Shown one piece after another: positions 58,039-64,000 of a DNA stretch of 64,000 nt. The first letter of the stretch is position 1. Each line of letters starts with the position of its first letter. The notes beneath the pieces are model-generated. The model did no database searches, had not been told where the DNA came from, and worked only from the letters and a program-made list of their open reading frames with translations. Position numbers and translations under genes: made by a program. The DNA is taken from NCBI GenBank assembly GCA_040403555.1, contig JBBAKN010000001.1, positions 310,001-374,000 of the forward strand, in the 5' to 3' direction. Source of the DNA: JAIPAN01 sp040403555 (lineage in GTDB: Bacteria; Bacteroidota; Bacteroidia; Sphingobacteriales; Sphingobacteriaceae).

Positions 58039-58656
58039 ATGTATCCGGTAAAAACACCATCATGGTTTTCCTATCTCTATCCAAGTTTAACTTGGCACAA
58101 AAGCCGTACAGACAAATGCATTTACCTAACCTTTGACGACGGGCCTATACCTATTGTTACACCTTTTGTTTTAAAAACCTTAAAAAAGTTCGAAGCTAAA
58201 GCCACATTTTTTTGCATTGGCGATAATGTGCGTAAACATCCCGAAGTTTTTGAACAGATTCTAGCAGATGGGCATGCCGTGGGGAACCATACTTTTCATC
58301 ATGTAAATGGTTGGAAAACAAAAAGTAAAACCTATTTAGAAGAATTTAAACAGTGCGAACAAGTAGTACCCTCTAATTTGTTTAGACCTCCTTATGGCAG
58401 AATTACGAACGCACAAATAAAACAATTAAAAGCATATAACCCAACGCTGAAAATTATCATGTGGGATATCTTAAGCCACGATTATCACCCGAAACTAAAA
58501 CCAGAAACGTGTTTAAAAAGAGTAATTAAAGCCACTGATAATGGCGCTATTGTGGTATTTCACGATAGTTTAAAAGCGCAAGAACGATTAGAATATTCCT
58601 TACCTCGTGCTTTGGAATACTGGACAAAAAAAGGCTACCGGTTTTGCACCTGGTAG
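58039..58656 (+). CDS. Polysaccharide deacetylase family protein (CE4)
   Basis: A 205-residue NodB-homology enzyme without a clear signal peptide. All five CE4 motifs are seen: TFDDGP with the catalytic and metal Asp, NHTFHH with the metal histidines, FRPPYGR, WDILSHDY and IVVFHDS. It would remove acyl groups from an N-acetylglucosamine polymer, possibly peptidoglycan or exopolysaccharide. The ATG at 58039 (MYPVKTPSWF) fits relatives; an in-frame ATG at 58006 adds 11 codons and lies upstream of the promoter-like element. The stop codon is inside the stem of the terminator. Confidence 0.9.
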   Translation: MYPVKTPSWFSYLYPSLTWHKSRTDKCIYLTFDDGPIPIVTPFVLKTLKKFEAKATFFCIGDNVRKHPEVFEQILADGHAVGNHTFHHVNGWKTKSKTYLEEFKQCEQVVPSNLFRPPYGRITNAQIKQLKAYNPTLKIIMWDILSHDYHPKLKPETCLKRVIKATDNGAIVVFHDSLKAQERLEYSLPRALEYWTKKGYRFCTW

Positions 58657-58664
58657 CCTTTTTT
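58626..58664 (+). terminator. Bidirectional terminator overlapping the end of the deacetylase gene
   Basis: AAAAAAGGCTACC and GGTAGCCTTTTTT form a stem around a 12-nt loop. The TAG stop of the deacetylase gene (58654-58656) is inside the 3' arm. It also lies 18 nt past the end of the convergent TonB receptor gene. Confidence 0.85.
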
Positions 58665-58681
58665 CTCTTTAGAAAATTTAC

Positions 58682-61252
58682 TTAGAAAGTCATACCTAAA
58701 CGGGCAAAGAAACGACGTCCATTATAATTCATTTGTACCGAATCCCAAGAGCCCCCGGCTTCGGTAGCACTTTGATTTTGTCTATCAGGGTACACATCTA
58801 ATACATTATCTGCACCTAAATTCAGGCTTAGGCTTTTACTCAACTTATAACCTAGAGACAAATCGGTGGAAATTTTTGGGGTATAAAACTGAGCTATATC
58901 ATCATAACCGATAAACGAAATTTTTCCAAAGCGCACCAAACGTACAGAACCGGTAAAATTCTTGTTCGAATAATCGAAGCTCAAATTCATTTTACTTGGC
59001 GGTGCAGAGGCTTTCACGAAAGCTTGTTCTCTAGGGCCAAAATAAATAGCTTCTTTACCGGCTAACTTGGTGTTGGTTTTAATTTTCTGAATATCCATTT
59101 TACTGAAGTTGGCAGCTAAAGTGGTTACCAATCTTCCGGTACCTAAGGTGGCATCATGGCTTAGGTTGATATCTATTCCGCGGTTACGGCTATCAATGGC
59201 ATTGGTGAAAAATTGTGCTTGAACTACACCTAAATTCTGTAAATCTAGACCAATAGCAGGATCACTATCGGTAAAATAACCCGTCAATACAATACGGTTC
59301 TTTACATCAATTTGATACGCATCTACTGTTAAAGTTAAGTTATTCAGGGGCCTCAAAGTAAAGCCCAAGCTGCTATTTACGGCATTTTCTTCGGTTAATT
59401 TAGGAATACCCAAGGTACGGGTAAGGCTACTTAAATTGCCAGCCAACAATACCTCTTTAGGCTGACCGGCCACAAAATTGGTAAAAGTAGTATTGAAATA
59501 TGTTTGCTGTAATGATGGCGCACGGAAACCCGTACTTACCGATCCTCGTAGATTAAAGGCGTTAGAAAATTTATAACGCATGGCCAATTTACCATTAAAC
59601 GTACTGCCAAAATCTGAATAATTCTCAAAACGCACTGCGGCAGTAACCAAATACTTTTTAGTAACATCCAATTCTACATCGGTATACGCAGCTAAATTGC
59701 TCCGGCTTACATTCACTTCATTCCTAGGTTGAAAACCTGGAAAACCTTGAGAGCCTCCCGGGATGTTGTCACCAGCAGTATAGTCTTTATAAGAGCCCTC
59801 TTCTCCGGCAAAAATATCATACCGATCTAAACGGTACTCTGTTCCAAAAGCTACGTTTAAACCCGAAGCCACTTTATCAAAGGATTTGCTAAAGTTTAGG
59901 CCAGTGGTGTTTTGAGAGAACTGAAAACCACCTGCATCAAAAAAAGTAGGGGTTAGTACACCTAAACTTGCATTGTTGGTACCATCTACAAAATAGTGCA
60001 TGCGGTTACTACCAAAGGTATTATTGAAATCGATATCCCACCCGTTTGACTTGGTACGAATACCTGTTGAGATGGATTTATCATCAATCTGCGATTGAAT
60101 ATGCGGATCGAATCCGTTTGGATAAATTGCATTTACGTTATTAGGAGCACCTGCATAACGGCTCCAGGCATAGGCATCGGTAAAGCGATTGCTATATCCG
60201 CCGAATGCATATACCTCCGTTTCATTGCTCACCGGTAAAGACGCATTCACAAAGGTGCCAAAATCACGTCCAGAGGCATCGCCAAACTGACGGCGGTAAA
60301 TATCTGGAGTAGCCGGATCAGGGGTAGGCACTCTTCTGGTTTTTTGCGCATTTAAATAATTCATAGAGAAATTTACGAAGCCCTTTTCACCAACCTGAAT
60401 TCCATAATTTCCACCAAATTGAGAACTTAGGCCATCGAATTTTTTATCGGCGTATATAGGCGAACTATAGGCCCCCGTATTTAAAAAGCCATTAAATTCA
60501 TTTACATTCTTTTTTAATACAATATTTATCACGCCGGCAATGGCATCAGAACCATATTGTGCCGAAGCACCATCACGTAATATCTCCACATGATCTATAG
60601 TAGAAACCGGAATAGCATTTAAATCGGTACCGGTATTCCCACGGCCACGGGTACCAAACAGATTAATTAATGAAGATTGATGGCGACGTTTCCCGTTAAT
60701 TAATACCAAAGTTTGATCGGGGCCTAAACCACGAATCGTAGCCGGGTCGATATGATCGGCACCATCAGAACCGGTTTGTTTATTGGCATTAAAAGAAGGA
60801 GCCGCATATTCTAACAAACGATTTAGCTCTAGCTTACCAGTTTGTTTAATTACGCTCTTCATATCAATAATATCTACCGGAACTGCCGTTTCGGTAGCAC
60901 TTCTGAGTAAACTACGAGAGCCTACCACCACCACTTCAGATAACGAAGTGGAATTTTTTTTTAAGCTAACGGTCATTTCATAGAGTCCGTTGCTAGCTTC
61001 GGGCACACCCAACTCTTGCGCTTGGTAGCCCAGCATAAAAAACCGGATAATGGCCGATTTACCACTCACTTCGAGACTAAAAATCCCATTACCATTGGTG
61101 TCCATACCTTTACCCGAACCTTTTTCAGATACACTCACGCCAGGCAATGGCTGACCTTGTGAATCGTTCACTTTTCCTTGAACTCTCAACTGAGCGTATA
61201 ATCCACTGAAGGAAATACATACTAAAAAGAGAGCGATAGTAACTTTTTTCAT
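58682..61252 (-). CDS. TonB-dependent outer-membrane receptor
   Basis: An 856-residue receptor from the ATG at 61252, where the signal peptide MKKVTIALFLVCISFSGLYA begins. Another 38 codons upstream are open but lie in and beyond the promoter. A carboxypeptidase-regulatory-like domain (about 20-105, VQGKVNDSQGQPLPGVSVSE) precedes the plug (about 115-230, with GADHIDPATIRGLGPDQTLV and LRDGASAQYGSDAIAGVINI) and the beta-barrel, which ends in FFARLGMTF with a terminal aromatic. No SusD gene follows, so it is not a classical SusCD glycan system. The substrate (siderophore, vitamin or other) is unknown. Confidence 0.93.
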   Translation of the reverse strand: MKKVTIALFLVCISFSGLYAQLRVQGKVNDSQGQPLPGVSVSEKGSGKGMDTNGNGIFSLEVSGKSAIIRFFMLGYQAQELGVPEASNGLYEMTVSLKKNSTSLSEVVVVGSRSLLRSATETAVPVDIIDMKSVIKQTGKLELNRLLEYAAPSFNANKQTGSDGADHIDPATIRGLGPDQTLVLINGKRRHQSSLINLFGTRGRGNTGTDLNAIPVSTIDHVEILRDGASAQYGSDAIAGVINIVLKKNVNEFNGFLNTGAYSSPIYADKKFDGLSSQFGGNYGIQVGEKGFVNFSMNYLNAQKTRRVPTPDPATPDIYRRQFGDASGRDFGTFVNASLPVSNETEVYAFGGYSNRFTDAYAWSRYAGAPNNVNAIYPNGFDPHIQSQIDDKSISTGIRTKSNGWDIDFNNTFGSNRMHYFVDGTNNASLGVLTPTFFDAGGFQFSQNTTGLNFSKSFDKVASGLNVAFGTEYRLDRYDIFAGEEGSYKDYTAGDNIPGGSQGFPGFQPRNEVNVSRSNLAAYTDVELDVTKKYLVTAAVRFENYSDFGSTFNGKLAMRYKFSNAFNLRGSVSTGFRAPSLQQTYFNTTFTNFVAGQPKEVLLAGNLSSLTRTLGIPKLTEENAVNSSLGFTLRPLNNLTLTVDAYQIDVKNRIVLTGYFTDSDPAIGLDLQNLGVVQAQFFTNAIDSRNRGIDINLSHDATLGTGRLVTTLAANFSKMDIQKIKTNTKLAGKEAIYFGPREQAFVKASAPPSKMNLSFDYSNKNFTGSVRLVRFGKISFIGYDDIAQFYTPKISTDLSLGYKLSKSLSLNLGADNVLDVYPDRQNQSATEAGGSWDSVQMNYNGRRFFARLGMTF

Positions 61253-61282
61253 AGTTTTTATTTTTGTTTTTGGACTAAAGAA

Positions 61283-61312
61283 CGAAGATAAAAAGTTTTT
61301 TGTATGTCCAAA
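61283..61312 (-). promoter_or_regulatory. Promoter of the TonB-dependent receptor gene
   Basis: On the reverse strand TTTG (61309-61312), 18 nt, then TATCTTCG (61283-61290), one base off TAnnTTTG, 30 nt before the ATG at 61252. Confidence 0.55.
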
Positions 61313-61399
61313 ACAATTAGCCTGTGCCAAAGGTGGAAGAAAAAAGTTTTTTTTGTACCTTAGCACACGTCTATTTTAGAACTAAAAAAAGAAATAAAC

Positions 61400-63655
61400 A
61401 TGGCATTTGATATCCAGATGATTAAAAAAGTTTACCAAAACTTCGAGAGCCGAGTAAATGCTGCCCGTACCGTTGTGGGTAAACCTTTAACCCTTACCGA
61501 GAAAATTTTATACGCCCACTTGTGGGACGAAAAAACCCATATAGCCTTTAAACGTGGGCACGATTATGTTGATTTTGCACCCGACCGTGTAGCCATGCAA
61601 GATGCAACCGCACAAATGGCTCTTTTACAATTTATGCAAGCCGGGCGCCCGAAAGTAGCGGTACCCTCTACGGTTCATTGCGATCACTTAATTACTGCTA
61701 AAGACGGTGCCGATGTAGATTTGCCACACGCCCGTAGCGAAAGCAAAGAAGTTTTCGATTTCTTATCATCTGTATCAAATAAATATGGTATTGGTTTTTG
61801 GAAACCAGGTGCAGGTATTATCCACCAAGTGGTATTAGAAAATTATGCATTCCCTGGTGGAATGATGATTGGAACCGATTCACACACCGTAAATGCCGGT
61901 GGTTTAGGTATGGTGGCTATTGGCGTTGGCGGTGCCGATGCCTGCGATGTAATGGCAGGCTTAGCCTGGGAGCTTAAATTCCCGAAATTAATTGGCGTAA
62001 AACTAACCGGCAAATTGAGCGGTTGGACAGCCCCTAAAGATGTGATTTTAAAAGTAGCCGGTATTTTAACCGTAAAAGGCGGTACCGGTGCTATTGTTGA
62101 ATATTTTGGCGAAGGTGCTATTGCAATTTCTTGTACCGGTAAAGGTACCATTTGTAATATGGGTGCCGAAATTGGTGCAACAACGTCAACTTTTGGTTAC
62201 GATGAATCTATGGAGCGGTACCTACGTTCTACCAACCGAAATGATATTGCTGATGCTGCAAATGCAGTTAAAGAACATTTAACGGGTGATGATGAAGTTT
62301 ACGCAAACCCAGAATTATATTTTGATCAAGTTATTGAAATTGATTTATCAACACTTGAACCGCACTTAAACGGTCCATTTACACCAGATTTGGCTACGCC
62401 AGTTTCAGAAATGAAAGCTGCTGCTGCTATGCATGACTGGCCTTTAACTGTAGAATGGGGTTTAATCGGTTCATGCACCAACTCTTCCTATGAAGATTTA
62501 TCAAGAGCAGCTTCTATAGCTAAACAAGCAATTGATAAAGGTTTAGGTACAAAATCATCTTTTGGTATTAACCCAGGATCTGAGCAAGTGCGTTACACTG
62601 CAGACAGAGATGGTTTATTAGGTGTTTTTGAAGACTTAAACGCTACAATTTTCACTAATGCTTGTGGCCCATGTATTGGTATGTGGGACAGAGTAGGTGC
62701 CGAAAAACAAGAAAGAAATACCATTGTGCATTCTTTTAACAGAAATTTTGCTAAAAGGGCAGATGGTAATCCAAATACATGTGCATTTGTTGCATCGCCA
62801 GAAATGGTTGCAGCTATTGCAATAGCTGGAAGATTAGATTTTAACCCACTAACCGATACGTTAACCAACAATAAAGGCGAACAAGTCAAATTAGACCCAC
62901 CGGTTGGCGACGAATTGCCTACCAAAGGCTTTGCCGTAGAAGATGCAGGCTTCCAAGCTCCTGCTGCCGATGGCTCTGGCGTACAAGTATTGGTTTCTAC
63001 AACTTCGCACCGTTTGCAATTGCTAGATCCATTTAAAGCATGGGAAGGCGCCGACCTTGTGGGACTAAAATTATTAATTAAAGCCAAAGGAAAATGTACT
63101 ACCGACCACATTTCGATGGCAGGCCCGTGGTTAAAATTCCGTGGTCACTTAGATAACATTTCAAACAACATGCTTATTGGGGCGGTAAACTACTTTAACG
63201 AAAAAACCGATACCGTTAAAAACCACTTAACTGGCGAATACGGGCCAGTTCCGGCTACGCAACGTGCTTACAAAGCAGCTGGCATTGGTAGTATTGTTGT
63301 GGGTGATGAAAACTACGGCGAAGGCTCTTCTCGTGAGCATGCGGCCATGGAACCACGTCATCTAGGTGTACGTGCGGTATTGGTAAAATCTTTTGCCCGT
63401 ATCCACGAAACCAATTTGAAAAAACAAGGTATGCTGGCTTTAACTTTTGCCAACACAGCCGATTACGATAAAATTTTAGAAGACGATCAAATCGATATTG
63501 TAGGCCTAACTGCTTTTGCTCCAGAAAAACCATTAACCTTGGTATTAAACCATAAGGATGGTTCTAAAGAGGAAATTAGCGTAAACCATACCTACAACGC
63601 TCAACAAATTGAGTGGTTTAAAGCTGGTGGTGCCTTAAATATGATGAGAGCCTAA
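61400..63655 (+). CDS. acn: Aconitate hydratase
   Basis: A 751-residue aconitase of the mitochondrial-like type, interconverting citrate and isocitrate. The 4Fe-4S ligands are Cys in GSCTNSSYED and the CxxC of NACGPCIGMWDR. Also seen are HCDHLITAKDGADVD, GTDSHTVNAGGLGM, the swivel-domain motif NYGEGSSREHAAMEPRHLG and KGKCTTDHISMAGPW. With icd and sucD it is a TCA-cycle gene. Codon usage shifts inside the gene: about 62175-62840 prefers GCT/GCA and ACA/ACT, while both ends prefer GCC and ACC, though the protein stays uninterrupted. Two alternative names (acnA, acn2) are in use. Confidence 0.96.
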   Translation: MAFDIQMIKKVYQNFESRVNAARTVVGKPLTLTEKILYAHLWDEKTHIAFKRGHDYVDFAPDRVAMQDATAQMALLQFMQAGRPKVAVPSTVHCDHLITAKDGADVDLPHARSESKEVFDFLSSVSNKYGIGFWKPGAGIIHQVVLENYAFPGGMMIGTDSHTVNAGGLGMVAIGVGGADACDVMAGLAWELKFPKLIGVKLTGKLSGWTAPKDVILKVAGILTVKGGTGAIVEYFGEGAIAISCTGKGTICNMGAEIGATTSTFGYDESMERYLRSTNRNDIADAANAVKEHLTGDDEVYANPELYFDQVIEIDLSTLEPHLNGPFTPDLATPVSEMKAAAAMHDWPLTVEWGLIGSCTNSSYEDLSRAASIAKQAIDKGLGTKSSFGINPGSEQVRYTADRDGLLGVFEDLNATIFTNACGPCIGMWDRVGAEKQERNTIVHSFNRNFAKRADGNPNTCAFVASPEMVAAIAIAGRLDFNPLTDTLTNNKGEQVKLDPPVGDELPTKGFAVEDAGFQAPAADGSGVQVLVSTTSHRLQLLDPFKAWEGADLVGLKLLIKAKGKCTTDHISMAGPWLKFRGHLDNISNNMLIGAVNYFNEKTDTVKNHLTGEYGPVPATQRAYKAAGIGSIVVGDENYGEGSSREHAAMEPRHLGVRAVLVKSFARIHETNLKKQGMLALTFANTADYDKILEDDQIDIVGLTAFAPEKPLTLVLNHKDGSKEEISVNHTYNAQQIEWFKAGGALNMMRA

Positions 63656-63668
63656 TTTCTCGACTTAC

Positions 63669-63700
63669 ATGGCGGCACGCAAGCGTGCCGCCATTTTTTA
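63669..63700 (+). terminator. Intrinsic terminator after acn
   Basis: ATGGCGGCACGC and GCGTGCCGCCAT form a perfect 12-bp inverted repeat with two bases between the arms, followed by TTTTT, 13 nt after the aconitase stop. Confidence 0.92.
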
Positions 63701-63712
63701 TACCTCCTCTCT

Positions 63713-64000
63713 ATGAAAATCAGCCTTCTTTGCATCAGTAAAACCACCGAAGCATATTTGCAAGAAGGCATTCGTATCTACGAAAATCGTTTGCAACACT
63801 ATTGCAAGTACCAACGCACAGAAATTCCCGATTTAAAGAACAGCAAAAACCTCTCTTTTGAACAACAAAAACAAAAAGAGGCCGAGCTTATTTTGGCAAA
63901 AATTATCCCGAGTGATTTTGTGGTTTTACTTGATGAAAACGGCAAAGAACTTGATTCTGTTCAGTTTAGTAAAGAACTAAACAAATGGATGAACCAAAGT
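63713..64000 (+). CDS. rlmH: 23S rRNA pseudouridine(1915) N3-methyltransferase, N-terminal part
   Basis: The frame opens with MKISLLCISKTTEAYLQEGI at 63713 and runs to the window end (96 residues visible of about 155). The pattern YENRLQHYCKYQRTEIPD, then KQKEAELILAKI and VVLLDENGKELDSVQFSKEL, is that of the SPOUT-fold enzyme RlmH. It methylates pseudouridine 1915 of 23S rRNA on the 70S ribosome. The AdoMet-binding C-terminal knot is outside the window. It follows the aconitase terminator, so it should have its own promoter, which is not evident. Confidence 0.88.
   Translation, partial: MKISLLCISKTTEAYLQEGIRIYENRLQHYCKYQRTEIPDLKNSKNLSFEQQKQKEAELILAKIIPSDFVVLLDENGKELDSVQFSKELNKWMNQS

Overview
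The window reads as a chromosomal segment of a Bacteroidota bacterium, most likely of the Sphingobacteriales/Cytophagales side. Three things point there. Start codons lack Shine-Dalgarno leaders, and many genes are instead preceded by the Bacteroidota -7 promoter element TAnnTTTG, in the best cases with TTTG 18-19 nt further upstream. There is a type IX secretion cargo/PorP pair. Several small families largely confined to the phylum are present (DUF4293-like, DUF6370-like, the 160-residue protein often mislabelled 'ABC transporter ATPase'). The exact genus cannot be read from the sequence. No insertion sequence, prophage, CRISPR array or rRNA operon was seen. The only tRNA is tRNA-Phe(GAA).

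Layout. 0-3.6 kb: tyrosine/homogentisate catabolism (flavin reductase-family gene, fumarylacetoacetase and, divergently, homogentisate dioxygenase and HPPD). 3.6-5.8 kb: purine synthesis (purN, purH). 5.9-11.5 kb: the cell-shape operon mreB-mreC-mreD-mrdA-rodA. 12.1 kb: thymidine kinase. 12.8-25.6 kb: a surface block with an OmpA-like protein, a PorP/SprF protein, a 3009-residue type IX-secreted adhesin and a secreted formylglycine-enzyme-like protein. 25.9-32.7 kb: TlpA-like thiol oxidoreductase, tRNA-Phe, an Fe-S oxidoreductase pair, mtgA and the rpsF-rpsR-rplI operon. 33-46.5 kb: housekeeping genes (dnaX, icd, YwaF-like, RluA-like, panB, carA-eno-divIC, fabG, msrB, sucD, an ABC exporter with truA). 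46.6-51.2 kb: a visibly more A+T-rich block for branched-chain acyl-CoA (leucine-type) degradation. 51.3-64 kb: DUF4293-like protein, DEAD-box helicase, DUF6370-like protein, gpsA, an efflux adaptor with TolC, polysaccharide deacetylase, TonB receptor, aconitase and the start of rlmH.

How the genes fit together. The mre-rod genes with the monofunctional transglycosylase supply lateral-wall synthesis. icd, sucD and aconitase are TCA-cycle enzymes, and tyrosine and leucine-type catabolism would feed that cycle with fumarate, acetoacetate and acetyl-CoA. The adhesin carries a type B C-terminal sorting domain and lies 7 bp upstream of its PorP/SprF partner, so the pair looks like one export-and-display module.

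The most unusual element is the N-terminal part of the giant adhesin: 21 tandem units of about 27 residues, 20 with an RGD tripeptide and one with RGN. Other points worth following: an A10 slippery run in dnaX exactly after domain III, which would yield a gamma-like product; a hairpin leader in front of rpsF; a 36-codon reading frame overlapping the carA start; a 14-bp hairpin between mreB and mreC; a codon-usage mosaic inside aconitase; and a leucine-type gene block that lacks the biotin-carboxylase subunit its carboxyltransferase would need.
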